From the NCBI GenBank assembly GCA_025350505.1, contig JANXXS010000207.1, forward strand, positions 1-62,818: a DNA stretch of 62,818 bases, in the 5' to 3' direction. This document shows positions 23,868 to 32,958 of the stretch, in pieces. This DNA comes from Burkholderiales bacterium (GTDB lineage Bacteria; Pseudomonadota; Gammaproteobacteria; Burkholderiales; Burkholderiaceae_C). Positions within the stretch are counted from its first letter, which is position 1; each line of letters starts with the position of its first letter. The translations under genes and the position numbers were made by a program. The notes beneath the pieces are model-generated. The model was given only the letters and a program-made list of their open reading frames with translations. It had not been told where the DNA came from and searched no databases.

Positions 23868-24182
23868 TCAGTCGATCAGCAGCTGCACGCGCTCGTCTTC
23901 GAGCCGCGCCGGGTAGGTGGCCAGCGACACCGTCGCCGGCGCGCCGGTGGCGTCGCCGGTGCGCACGTCGAAGCGGCCCTGGTGGTGCGGGCACTCGATC
24001 TCGTGGCCTTCGAGAAAGCCGTCGCAGAGCAGCGCGTCGCCGTGGGTGCAGTGGTTGGCAGTCGCGAACACCGCACCGTCGACCAGGTAGATCGCGATCT
24101 GCTTGCCGCCCGCGACGACACCGATCGCGTCGGTCGCGGCGAAGTCGTCGAGGATCGCGACGTCTTGCCAGTGTTCGCTCAT
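23868..24182 (-). CDS. Rieske [2Fe-2S] ferredoxin (non-heme iron oxygenase component)
   Basis: [32 protein letters not shown], Rieske CxH/CxxH motif. Confidence 0.93.
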   Translation of the reverse strand: MSEHWQDVAILDDFAATDAIGVVAGGKQIAIYLVDGAVFATANHCTHGDALLCDGFLEGHEIECPHHQGRFDVRTGDATGAPATVSLATYPARLEDERVQLLID

Positions 24183-24195
24183 CGCCGGGCTCCGC

Positions 24196-24681
24196 TCAGA
24201 TCGGGTAGATGATCGAGTTCGGAATCATTTCGCTGTCGTAGACGACGACGCGGCTCTCGAACTTCAGCCCCCGCGGCGTGCGCACGACCGTGTCGAGATA
24301 GCGGCCGACGTTGAACACCGTGCTCAGCGCGTTCAGCTTGGTGCGAAACACCGCGTAGTTCGCCTCGCTCGTGATGCGGTCGCCGCTCACGCCGCGCACC
24401 AGCGGCGCGCCGACGACGTGGCGCTGATAGTACGGATCGTGGAACAGCGTCTCGCGGATGCCGTAGACGCGGTCCCTCAGCATGCCCTTGCTCTCGAACG
24501 ACAGCGTGGCGAGCGGAAAGCCGCGCTCGTGGTTCTCGCGCGGCACCAGCCGGTAGCTGCATTCGTCGACGAAGAACTCGGGCCAGAGATTCCAGTCGCC
24601 CGAGTCGACGGCGTAGGCGTACTCGGCATAGAGCTGGACCAGCGCGTGGTACTCGGCGAAGTCGATCGCTGGCGTTTCCAC
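24196..24681 (-). CDS. Aromatic-ring-hydroxylating dioxygenase beta subunit
   Basis: [79 protein letters not shown]. Confidence 0.92.
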   Translation of the reverse strand: METPAIDFAEYHALVQLYAEYAYAVDSGDWNLWPEFFVDECSYRLVPRENHERGFPLATLSFESKGMLRDRVYGIRETLFHDPYYQRHVVGAPLVRGVSGDRITSEANYAVFRTKLNALSTVFNVGRYLDTVVRTPRGLKFESRVVVYDSEMIPNSIIYPI

Positions 24682-24682
24682 G

Positions 24683-25948
24683 CTAGGCCTCCATGACCTT
24701 GCGCCAGTACTCGTACATGCCGCGGATCAGCGTCTCGGTGACCATGTGGTCGGCGTCGGCGACGTCGCGCCCGCCCAGCTCGGCGAGGGTGCGATGGAAG
24801 GGCTTCTGCTCGAAGCCCTGCTGCGACAGCTCGATCACCTCGCCGTCGTCGGCCGAGACGAAGCCGGCCGGGCCGAACAGGTTGGCCTGGCGCAGGCGTC
24901 GCTGCACCATCTCGGCGCTGTCGTCGGCAAAGGCGAAGTGGGTCCACACGAAATCGAAGGCGCCGTGACCGTCGGGCTGGATGTGCCGGGTCGAGACCGA
25001 ATTGACCTGCTGCTGGAAGATGACGCTCGGAAAGATCGTCGTCATCACCGCCGTCGGGCCGCCCCACCAGGGCTCGGCGACGATGTCGAGAAAGCGCGGA
25101 TCCTCGAGCTTCATGTCGGCCTTGAAGCTGGACACCGACGTGACCTGATCGGCCTTGCCCATCTGGCCGCGCGTCGAGATCATCGCCGCGTGGCGGTGCT
25201 GTGCGTCCATCAGCAACTTCGACTTGTTGTCGGCGCGCCAGAGGCCGAAGGTGACGAACCAGGTGTGCAGCAGTCCCGGGTGATACGGGTCCTTGATGTT
25301 TTCCTGCATCAGCTTCCAGTTGCCCGGAATGCGCTGCCGGTTGTAGCCGAGGATCTTCAGCGCCCGGCCGTCGAAGGTGCGGTCGAAGTAGCCGAGGATG
25401 ACCGGGCCGAGAAAGTCCTCGAGCGGCTCGACGTCGTGGTCGAACGAGGCGAACACGACGCCGCCCCGCGCCGCGACCTTGAGCTTGGTGAGCCCGTTCT
25501 CATCGGGCTTGAAGTCGGCCGGCATGCCGCCCTGCACTTTGCCATCCTGCTTGACGCCGCGCCGGAAGGGCACGCCTTGCAGGTCGCCCTTGAGCGAATA
25601 GTTCCACTGGTGGTACGGGCAGGTGAAGTCCTTGCGGTTGCCGTGCCGCTCGCGGCAAAAGCTCATGCCGCGGTGCGCGCAGACGTTCTCGACGACGTTG
25701 ATTGCGCCACCCTGATCGCGCACCAGGATCACTGAGCGCTCGCCGACGGCGGTGCGCTTGAAGTCGCCCGGATTCGGGATCTCCGCCTCGAGGCCGACGT
25801 AGCACCAGTGGTTCTTGTAGAAGAAGCGCTCGAGTTCGCGCCGGTGCAGCTCGTCGCTGGTGTAGCTGGCGAAGGGGATGCGGCTGGTGCCGTCGTTTTC
25901 CCACGTCGGTTGGCCGGTGAAGGCAGGGGTGGGAACGAGTCGGTCCAT
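24683..25948 (-). CDS. Rieske 2Fe-2S aromatic-ring-hydroxylating dioxygenase alpha subunit
   Basis: [35 protein letters not shown] (Rieske) and [14 protein letters not shown] (mononuclear Fe site). Confidence 0.94.
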   Translation of the reverse strand: MDRLVPTPAFTGQPTWENDGTSRIPFASYTSDELHRRELERFFYKNHWCYVGLEAEIPNPGDFKRTAVGERSVILVRDQGGAINVVENVCAHRGMSFCRERHGNRKDFTCPYHQWNYSLKGDLQGVPFRRGVKQDGKVQGGMPADFKPDENGLTKLKVAARGGVVFASFDHDVEPLEDFLGPVILGYFDRTFDGRALKILGYNRQRIPGNWKLMQENIKDPYHPGLLHTWFVTFGLWRADNKSKLLMDAQHRHAAMISTRGQMGKADQVTSVSSFKADMKLEDPRFLDIVAEPWWGGPTAVMTTIFPSVIFQQQVNSVSTRHIQPDGHGAFDFVWTHFAFADDSAEMVQRRLRQANLFGPAGFVSADDGEVIELSQQGFEQKPFHRTLAELGGRDVADADHMVTETLIRGMYEYWRKVMEA

Positions 25949-25958
25949 CGGCGCTTCC

Positions 25959-26789
25959 TCAGTCGATCAGCCCGCCGCCGTCGTGAAAGGGGTGCGGCCC
26001 CTCGAATGTGCCCGAAAACCCCAGGTGACTGGTGACCTGGCCGGTTTCGGACCATGCGTGGACGAGAAAGCCCGGCGGCTCCATCTCGAACGCGGATGCA
26101 CCGTCGCTCGCCAGGTCGAACGCCACCGCGTGCGCGGTCGACGGCGCCGTCATGGCGATGGTGCCGGCGAAGCGCGCCTGGATGCTGCGATGCAAATGGC
26201 CGCAGACGATGCGCTCGACCTGCGGATGCCGCGCGATCACCGCCGCGAGCTCGCGGCCACCTTGCTGCAGGCCGATCTCGTCCATGTGGCCGATGAAGGT
26301 GGCGAACGGCGGGTGGTGCATGGCGACGATGGTCGGCGTCTGGCGGTCTGCGGCGAGCGCGTCGTCGAGCCAGGCGAGGTGTGCCTCGCCGAGCTCGCCG
26401 TGCGGCGCCCGCGTCACCGAGGTGTCGATCGCGACCAGGCGCAGCCCGCCGAGGTCGATCGCGTACTGCAGGAATGGCTCGCCCGTTTGCCGCATCCAGT
26501 CGTGCTCGGGGAAGGCGCGGCGCACCTCGGCGCGGTCGTCGTGGTTGCCGGGAAGCAGGTAGACCGGACACCGCAGCGGCGCGAGCAGCGAACGCAGGTG
26601 CACGTATTCGGCCGCGCGTCCGAAATCGGTGAGGTCGCCGGTGACGACGACGGCCACCGGCGCTTGCGGCAAGGCAAGCACCGACGCGACCGCCTGGGCG
26701 AGGAAGGCGGCGGTGTCGACGCGTCGATAGGCGAGCTGGCCCGGCAGCCGGATGTGCGTGTCGCTCAACTGGACGAGAAGTTTGGGCAT
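25959..26789 (-). CDS. Metallophosphoesterase / CpdA-like phosphodiesterase
   Basis: MPKLLVQLSDTHIRLPGQLAYRRVDTAAFL...VVVTGDLTDFGR...LPGNHDDRAEVRRAF...VAMHHPPF...VCGHLHRS. Confidence 0.92.
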   Translation of the reverse strand: MPKLLVQLSDTHIRLPGQLAYRRVDTAAFLAQAVASVLALPQAPVAVVVTGDLTDFGRAAEYVHLRSLLAPLRCPVYLLPGNHDDRAEVRRAFPEHDWMRQTGEPFLQYAIDLGGLRLVAIDTSVTRAPHGELGEAHLAWLDDALAADRQTPTIVAMHHPPFATFIGHMDEIGLQQGGRELAAVIARHPQVERIVCGHLHRSIQARFAGTIAMTAPSTAHAVAFDLASDGASAFEMEPPGFLVHAWSETGQVTSHLGFSGTFEGPHPFHDGGGLID

Positions 26790-26793
26790 CGAG

Positions 26794-27849
26794 TCAGGGC
26801 TCCGAGGCAGGCAAGAGGTGCTGCGGCGCAATGCGCAGACGCACCGGGTCGCCAGCTTGCCACGGCGCGTCGCGCGCCGCATCGACGGTCAGCACGCCCT
26901 GGTCGGGCGTTGCGACCTGCAACTGGAGCCGCTCGCCGAGGAAGATGCGGCGCACGACGCGCGCGCCCGCGTCGGTGCCTGCCGCAAGCTCGATGTCTTC
27001 GGGCCGGACCAGCAGGGCCCGTTCGCTGCCGAGCGGACCGGGGCAGGCCAGCACTTCGCCGCCGATGCGAAGCACGCCGTCGCGCAGGTCGGCGTCGCTG
27101 CGCGCCAGCCGGTTGACGCGGCCGAGGAACTCGGCGACGAAGGCGTGCTTCGGGTCGCGGTAGAGCGATTCGGCGTCTCCCGTTTGCACGATGACGCCGG
27201 CGCGCATCACCGCCAGACGGTCGGCAATTGCCATCGCCTCCTGCTGGTCGTGCGTGACATGGACGGCGGTGATGCTGAGGCGACGCAGTAGCTCGGCCAG
27301 CTCGTCGCGCAGCGCCACCTTGAGCTTGGCGTCGAGGGCGGTGAGCGGCTCGTCGAGGAGCAGCACGCGCGGGTGCAGGGCGACGGCGCGGGCCAGCGCG
27401 ACGCGCTGCTTCTGGCCGCCGGAAAGCTCGGCCGGCCGGCGCGCTTCCAGTCCCTGGAGACGCACCAGGTCGACCAGCTCGCCGACGCGGCGGCGCCGCT
27501 CGGCCTCGGCGACGCCGCGGATGCGCAGGCCATAACCGATGTTGGCCTCGACCGACATCTGCGGGAACAGCGCGTAGTGCTGGAACACCATGCCGACGCC
27601 GCGTGTCTCGATCGGCTTTCGGGTCACGTCCTCGGTGTTGAAGCGGATCGTGCCGCCGGCATCGGGGTCGGCGAGGCCGGCGATCAGGCGCAGCAGCGTC
27701 GTCTTGCCGCATCCCGAGGGGCCGATCAGGGCCAGCACTTCGCCGGGCTCGACGACCAGCGAGGTCGGCTGCAAGGCGCGCACGCCGCCGGCGTAGGTCT
27801 TGGCGCAGTCGCGCACCTCGACGCGGGTGCGTTCTCCGGCTGCCGTCAT
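26794..27849 (-). CDS. ABC transporter ATP-binding protein (PotA/2-AEP-like importer)
   Basis: LALIGPSGCGKTTLLRLIAGLADPDAGG...MVFQHYALFPQMSVEANIGYGL...LSGGQKQRVALARAVALHPRVLLLDEPLTALDAKLK. Confidence 0.93.
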   Translation of the reverse strand: MTAAGERTRVEVRDCAKTYAGGVRALQPTSLVVEPGEVLALIGPSGCGKTTLLRLIAGLADPDAGGTIRFNTEDVTRKPIETRGVGMVFQHYALFPQMSVEANIGYGLRIRGVAEAERRRRVGELVDLVRLQGLEARRPAELSGGQKQRVALARAVALHPRVLLLDEPLTALDAKLKVALRDELAELLRRLSITAVHVTHDQQEAMAIADRLAVMRAGVIVQTGDAESLYRDPKHAFVAEFLGRVNRLARSDADLRDGVLRIGGEVLACPGPLGSERALLVRPEDIELAAGTDAGARVVRRIFLGERLQLQVATPDQGVLTVDAARDAPWQAGDPVRLRIAPQHLLPASEP

Positions 27850-28673
27850 GCGGCGGCTCCACGAACTGCCGGACGCGTCGATTCGCGCGGCCCGAGCCAC
27901 GCCGCGACCGCCTGCATCGCCCACAACGCCGGCAGCACGACGATGAAGAAGACGAGCGTGTAGGCCGAGCCGACCTCGAGCCGCATCGAGGCGTAGCTGT
28001 CGGCCAGGCCCACGGGCAGGGTTCGCGTCAGCGGCGTGTGCAGCATCCAGGTCAGGTTGAACTCGCCGATCGAGAGCGTGAAGACCATGAGGCTGCCGGC
28101 AACGATGGCCGGCGCGACCGCCGGCACGAGCACGCCGAGAAAGCGCTGCGCGAAGCTCGCGCCCAGCGAGCGTGCCGCTTCCTCGAGCGAGACGAGCTCT
28201 TCGCGTTCGAACGCCGCGGCGACGGTGCGCACCATGAAGGGCAAGGTGAAGACGAGGTGGCCGACGAAGATGAAGGCGAAGCTGGAGCGAAACGCGCGCC
28301 ATTCGCCATAGGCGAGGATCAGCGCCAGCGCCGTGGCGAGGCCCGGCACGGCCACCGGCAAGGTCAGCAGCTCCTCGAAGGCGCGCGCCGCGCGCGACCG
28401 GCTGCGCGCCAGCGCGTAGGCGCAGGGGACGCCGATCAGCAGCGTCGCTGCGACGCAGCCGAGGGCCAGTGCGATCGAGTGCCACGCCGTCGCGCCGTAG
28501 AGCGACCACACCTGCACCAGCCAGCGCGTCGTCAGGCCGCCGGCCAGACCGCTCGAGTAGTTGTCGACCAGGCCGGCCGTGACCGAGACCAGCATCGGCA
28601 GGACCGTGAAGACGGCGACGCCGAGCGTGACCGCGAAGAGGACAGGCGCCGGGCGGCTTGGGCGATCTGCCAC
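27846..28673 (-). CDS. ABC transporter permease
   Basis: GTG start VADRPSRPAP...; EEAARSLGASFAQRFLGVLVPAVAPAIVAGSL (EAA loop), multiple TMs. Confidence 0.88.
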   Translation of the reverse strand: MADRPSRPAPVLFAVTLGVAVFTVLPMLVSVTAGLVDNYSSGLAGGLTTRWLVQVWSLYGATAWHSIALALGCVAATLLIGVPCAYALARSRSRAARAFEELLTLPVAVPGLATALALILAYGEWRAFRSSFAFIFVGHLVFTLPFMVRTVAAAFEREELVSLEEAARSLGASFAQRFLGVLVPAVAPAIVAGSLMVFTLSIGEFNLTWMLHTPLTRTLPVGLADSYASMRLEVGSAYTLVFFIVVLPALWAMQAVAAWLGPRESTRPAVRGAAA

Positions 28674-28675
28674 CG

Positions 28676-29479
28676 TCAAGCTCCGCCGGCGGCGAGCTGC
28701 GGCCCGAAGCGCCGCGCCACGAACAGCACGAGCCAGGTGATCAAGCCGAGCGCGATCGAAAGCGACGCGGCGAGCGCGAAGTTGGCGTAGTTGGTGAACT
28801 CGTTGTAGATCGTGATCGGCAGCACCTCGAAGCGGCTCGACAGCGTGAACGCGGTGCCGAACGCACCCATCGCCGTGGCGAACAGGATCGCGCCGCAGGC
28901 GAGCGCGGTCGGCGTCAGCGCCGGCAGCCAAACGTCGCGGGCGATCCAGCGGCGCGTCGCGCCGAGCGAGCGGGCGGCGTCTTCGAGCTCGTCGCCCATC
29001 GATTCGGCGGCGGCGGTGAAGGCGACGATGGCGCGCGGCAGGGAGAAGTAGACGTAGCCGAGGAAGAGGCCGGCGAGGCCATACGCTAAGGTAAAGCGCG
29101 TGCCGGTGAGCGCTTCGCTCCAGGCCGCGATCGCGCCTTGCCGGCCGCCGAGCAGGATGACAAAGAAGCCGATGATGACGCCCGGAAAGGCGAGCGGCAG
29201 CGTCAGGGTAGCGAGCAGCAGGCGCCGGCCGCGAAAGCGGCGCCTGCCGAGATAGAGGCCGACGGCGGCGGCTAGGACCAGCGACACTACGGTGACGAGC
29301 GCCGACAGAAGCGTCGTCTGCACCAGGCTGGCCAGATAGCGCGGCTCGGTCAGCACCGCGAAGTAGGTCGCCGCCCCCTTGCTCGCCGGCAACGCCACCA
29401 GCCAAGTCATCGGCAACAGCCAGAACGCGGCGAACACCGCGGCCGCGGGCGCGGCGCAGATCGCCGCGACGCCTTTCAC
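28676..29479 (-). CDS. ABC transporter permease
   Basis: GTG start VKGVAAICAAPAAAVFAAFWLLPMTW...; LEDAARSLGATRRWIARDVWLPALTPTALACGA (EAA loop); 4-nt overlap with the substrate-binding gene. Confidence 0.87.
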   Translation of the reverse strand: MKGVAAICAAPAAAVFAAFWLLPMTWLVALPASKGAATYFAVLTEPRYLASLVQTTLLSALVTVVSLVLAAAVGLYLGRRRFRGRRLLLATLTLPLAFPGVIIGFFVILLGGRQGAIAAWSEALTGTRFTLAYGLAGLFLGYVYFSLPRAIVAFTAAAESMGDELEDAARSLGATRRWIARDVWLPALTPTALACGAILFATAMGAFGTAFTLSSRFEVLPITIYNEFTNYANFALAASLSIALGLITWLVLFVARRFGPQLAAGGA

Positions 29480-30483
29480 TGCGCTTCGCGCAGATACCGC
29501 TCCGAGAAAGCCTTCTGCACCTCGGCCATCTTCGCGTAGTCGAGCGTCTTCGCCCGCGCGTAGTCGGCGGCGGGAAGGAAGCGCGCCTGCGCCTCCTTCG
29601 ACATGCCGGCGGCACGCACCGGGCGCAGGAAGGCGTTGGCCCAGATCGCCTGGCCTTCGTTCGACATCATGAAGTCGAGCGCCTTCTTGCCGTTGTCGGC
29701 GTTCGGTGCCTTGGCGACCAGGCTCATCACGTAGGGCACGACGGCGGTGCCCTCGGCCGGGATGACGAACTCGACGTTGGCCTTGTCCTTGTACTTGGCG
29801 CGGTAGGCGTTGAAGTCGTAGTCGAGCAGGATCGCGATCTCGCCCGAGAGCACGCGGGCGTACGAGGTCTGCTTGGGCACGATCGGCTCGTTCTTCTTCA
29901 GCGCCTTGAAGTACTCGATCGCCGGCGTGAAGTTGTCGAGCGTGCCGCCGCGCGCGTTGTTGATCGCCACCGCGCCGACGTAGCCGACAAAAGCCGAGGC
30001 CGGGTCGAGGTAGCCGATCAAGCCTTTGTATTCGGGCTTGAGCAGGTCGGCCCAGGAGCGCGGGATCGGCTTGCCCTTCAAGGCGTCGACGTTGACCATG
30101 AAGCCGAGCGTTCCCGAGTGGACGGTGAACCAGTAGCCTTCGGGGTCCTTCAGGCCGTCGGGGATCTCGTTCCAGAACGCCGGCTTGTAGGCGGCGACGA
30201 CGCCGTCTTTCCTGGCCTGGATGCCGAAGGTGATGCCGAGGTAGGTGACGTCGGCGACCGGGCTCGCCTTTTCGGCGACCAGCTGGGCCAGCGACTGGCC
30301 GGAGTTCTTGTTGTCGGGTGGGATCGTGACGCCGGTCTTCTGCTTGATCGCCTGCAGCTGCGCGCCCCAGTCGGCCCACTCGGTCGGGCAGTTGTAGCAA
30401 ATGGCGCCCTGCGCGAAAGCGCTGGCGGCGGCGAACAAAGTCACCGCGGCAACGGCGCGGGCGAGCAGGACAGAACGCTTCAT
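29476..30483 (-). CDS. ABC transporter extracellular substrate-binding protein
   Basis: Signal peptide MKRSVLLARAVAAVTLFAAASAFAQG then periplasmic binding fold; first gene of SBP-permease-permease-ATPase-phosphoesterase operon. Confidence 0.92.
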   Translation of the reverse strand: MKRSVLLARAVAAVTLFAAASAFAQGAICYNCPTEWADWGAQLQAIKQKTGVTIPPDNKNSGQSLAQLVAEKASPVADVTYLGITFGIQARKDGVVAAYKPAFWNEIPDGLKDPEGYWFTVHSGTLGFMVNVDALKGKPIPRSWADLLKPEYKGLIGYLDPASAFVGYVGAVAINNARGGTLDNFTPAIEYFKALKKNEPIVPKQTSYARVLSGEIAILLDYDFNAYRAKYKDKANVEFVIPAEGTAVVPYVMSLVAKAPNADNGKKALDFMMSNEGQAIWANAFLRPVRAAGMSKEAQARFLPAADYARAKTLDYAKMAEVQKAFSERYLREAQ

Positions 30484-30543
30484 CGGATCCTCGCAATGAG
30501 CAAAGCGACGAGTATTCTGTCCGCCTCATGACCGGGCTGTGAC

Positions 30544-30572
30544 AGGGCGAACGCGGATGGCGCGTTCGCCCT
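30544..30572 (-). terminator. Hairpin downstream of VOC gene
   Basis: AGGGCGAACGC-ggatggc-GCGTTCGCCCT, 11-bp perfect stem 11 nt past the VOC stop; no clear T-run. Confidence 0.45.
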
Positions 30573-30582
30573 GCGCCGCGGT

Positions 30583-31344
30583 TCAGCCGCCGGCGGGCGT
30601 CGGCTTGAGCAGTGCCAGCATCGCGCCCTGCGGGTCCGCGAACATCGAGAAGCGGCCGACGTTGGGAATGTCCGACGGCGGCACGACGATGTGCGCGCCC
30701 AGGCCCTTTGCCTTGGCCGTGGCGGCGTCGCAGTCGTCGACCTTGACGTACTGCATCCACATCGCCGGTGTCGATGCGTCCATCGCCTTGCACAGGCCGC
30801 CGCGACGTTGCTCTCCTTGCTTGAGGATGTTGTAGGTGCCCTGCGGCATCGGCATCGCGTCGTGCGTGAAGCCGAAGGTCTTCTCGTAGAAGGCGAGCGC
30901 TGCCTTCTCGTCCTGCGTCGTCAGCTCGTTCCAGAGGAACGCGCCGGCGGTTGCCTGGTCGACGTCGGCCGGGTCGTCCTGGGCACCTTTCCAGAGCGAG
31001 AAGACGGCGCCGGTCGGATCGGCGAGGGTCGCGGCACGGCCCGCGGCGCCGTAGTCCATCGGCGCCATCAGGCTCTTCGCGCCGGCGGCCAGCGCCGCCT
31101 TGTACGACGCGTCGACGTCGGCCACCGACAGGTAAGAGAGCCACATGTTCGGCGCGCCGGCGGGCGCCTTCGAGTAGCCGCCGATGCCGGCGCCGGCATT
31201 GAGGATGACGTGGTACGGATCGTCGCCGCCCATAGGCATCGCTTCGGTATGCCAGCCGAGCATCGGCTCGTAGAAGCTGCGTGCCTTGGCGATGTCGTTG
31301 GAGACATGCTCGAACCAGACGAATTTTCCGGGAAGGTGTGCCAT
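30583..31344 (-). CDS. VOC family protein (two glyoxalase-like domains)
   Basis: MAHLPGKFVWFEHVSNDIAKARSFYEPMLGWHTEAMPMGGDDPYHVI... and second repeat AGAFLWNELTTQDEKAALAFYEKTFGF. Confidence 0.92.
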   Translation of the reverse strand: MAHLPGKFVWFEHVSNDIAKARSFYEPMLGWHTEAMPMGGDDPYHVILNAGAGIGGYSKAPAGAPNMWLSYLSVADVDASYKAALAAGAKSLMAPMDYGAAGRAATLADPTGAVFSLWKGAQDDPADVDQATAGAFLWNELTTQDEKAALAFYEKTFGFTHDAMPMPQGTYNILKQGEQRRGGLCKAMDASTPAMWMQYVKVDDCDAATAKAKGLGAHIVVPPSDIPNVGRFSMFADPQGAMLALLKPTPAGG

Positions 31345-31368
31345 GAGGGCTCCTGGGTGGGTGAACGT

Positions 31369-32454
31369 TCAGGCGAAGCGCCCGGTCGGTTCGGTGGCGG
31401 AAAAGCTGGGGCGTTGCCGCATCGCTTCGAGCGCGCGCCGCAGGTGGGGGGTGGCGGCCAGCAGCTGCGGGCCTTCGGGCATGCGCGCCAGATAGGCGAG
31501 CACGGGCATGACGAACAGGTCGGCCATCGAGATCGAATCGCCGGCGAGCCAGCTCGACTTCGCATAGCCGGCGTCGAGGATGGCGAGCGTCTTCGGCATC
31601 TCGGCGAGTGCCGCGTCGATCATCGCGCGATCGGGCTGGCCGCCTTCGCCCCGGGGGAAGAAGTACTGGCGGATGCAGCGCGCGACGACGGCGTCGTAGA
31701 CATAGGCGTTGAAGGCGCTCGTCCACTGCTCGCAGCGGGCGCGTTCGGCGATCGAGCCGGGCAGCAGCGCGGGCCCGTCGAAGGACTCGTCGACGTAGCG
31801 GATGATCGCGCTCGTCTCGTAGACGGCGAAGTCGCCGTCGGTCAACGCGGGCAGTCGTCCGAAGGGGTTGACGGCGAGGATGTCGGCGCCATGCGGCCCG
31901 CACTCGAAGAAGGTGTAGGGCACGCCCTTTTCGGCCAGCGCGAGTCGCGCTGTGCGCGTGTAGCTGCTCGGCGGCAGGCCGAACAGCGTCACCGTGGCGG
32001 CGCTGCCGCGCGGATCGAGCAGGCCGCTCAGCTTGTTGAGCGGCCCGTTCCAGCCGCGCGCATGAGCGTCGCGTGCGGCGGCCGCCGCGAAGCCCGAGTG
32101 GCGCATCTCGAGCCAGGTCTCGCCGTCGCGCTCGCTCAGCGTCACCTCGACGAGCGTGGCGGCGCCGCTGCCCATCGGACCTTCCTCCCATTGCCAGGTG
32201 TAGGCAATGCGATCCGGACGGCTCAGCTCGCGGTAGACGCCGCCGACCTTGAACGAGGTGCCGTCGCGCGACTGCATGACCATGCGCCAGGCACCGCCGG
32301 GCCGGGCGTCGACCTCGAGCTCGCTGACGCGCGCGCCGCGCGGGCACTGCCAGACGCGCAACGCCGCCTCGGTGACGAAGGCGTCGTAGACGCGGTCACG
32401 CGGCGCGCGGATGAGGCGCGTCATCGTCAGCTCGAAGGGGGCGCCCTCGTTCAC
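31369..32454 (-). CDS. SRPBCC/AHSA1 domain - glutathione S-transferase fusion
   Basis: N-part FELTMTRLIRAPRDRVYDAFVTEAALRVWQCPRG...GWNGPLNKLSGLL (AHSA1), then VTLFGLPPSSYTRTARLALAEKGVPYTFFECGPHGADILAVNPFGRLPALTDGDFAVYETSAIIRYVDE (GST), one open frame. Confidence 0.88.
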   Translation of the reverse strand: MNEGAPFELTMTRLIRAPRDRVYDAFVTEAALRVWQCPRGARVSELEVDARPGGAWRMVMQSRDGTSFKVGGVYRELSRPDRIAYTWQWEEGPMGSGAATLVEVTLSERDGETWLEMRHSGFAAAAARDAHARGWNGPLNKLSGLLDPRGSAATVTLFGLPPSSYTRTARLALAEKGVPYTFFECGPHGADILAVNPFGRLPALTDGDFAVYETSAIIRYVDESFDGPALLPGSIAERARCEQWTSAFNAYVYDAVVARCIRQYFFPRGEGGQPDRAMIDAALAEMPKTLAILDAGYAKSSWLAGDSISMADLFVMPVLAYLARMPEGPQLLAATPHLRRALEAMRQRPSFSATEPTGRFA

Positions 32455-32849
32455 TTGCGCCCCCTCGCCTTGCGCGCAAGCGACGCCGGCCGTGCGCGCT
32501 TGCGCGCCGTGGGCTTGGGCCGCGGCGCGTCGGGTGCGGGCCGCTGCTCGACGAGCTCGACCAGACGGTCGAGGCTCGCTTCCCAGAAGTGCCGGTATTG
32601 CTCGACCCAGTCGTGCGCCGCCGCTAACCCCTCGCCGCGCAGTCGGCAGACGCGGCGCTGCGCATCGACCTCGCGGGAAATCAGGCCGGCGTTCTCGAGC
32701 ACGCGCAGATGGCGCGAGATCGCCGGGCCCGACACGCGAAACGGCTTGCCGAGCTCGCCGACATGGGTTTCTCCCTGCGCCAGGCGAGCCAGGATGGCGC
32801 GCCGGGTCGGATCGGCGAGGGCGGCGAAGGCGGCGCTGAGATGGTCCAT
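32451..32849 (-). CDS. ArsR family transcriptional regulator
   Basis: MDHLSAAFAALADPTRRAILARLAQGETHVGELGKPFRVSGPAISRHLRVLENAGLISREVDAQRRVCRL; 4-nt overlap with SRPBCC-GST. Confidence 0.92.
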   Translation of the reverse strand: MDHLSAAFAALADPTRRAILARLAQGETHVGELGKPFRVSGPAISRHLRVLENAGLISREVDAQRRVCRLRGEGLAAAHDWVEQYRHFWEASLDRLVELVEQRPAPDAPRPKPTARKRARPASLARKARGRK

Positions 32850-32958
32850 GGCGTAATTTAACGCTTTGGTTAAATGAATGTCAAGCGCGGACGGAAGGCC
32901 CGCATGGCGGCGCGCGCACTGGCACGGGACAATCGCTGGACGACGACTCTGACACCGT

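Noticed and set aside
23835-23870. Short direct repeat GCGCGGCCCGCGG upstream of pncB/after ferredoxin
   Set aside because: Low-complexity GC-rich sequence; no evidence of function.
28676-32347. Single 1223-aa minus-strand ORF
   Set aside because: Only the C-terminal part (from GTG 29479) is a real permease; the rest is an out-of-frame read through the SBP, VOC and GST genes.
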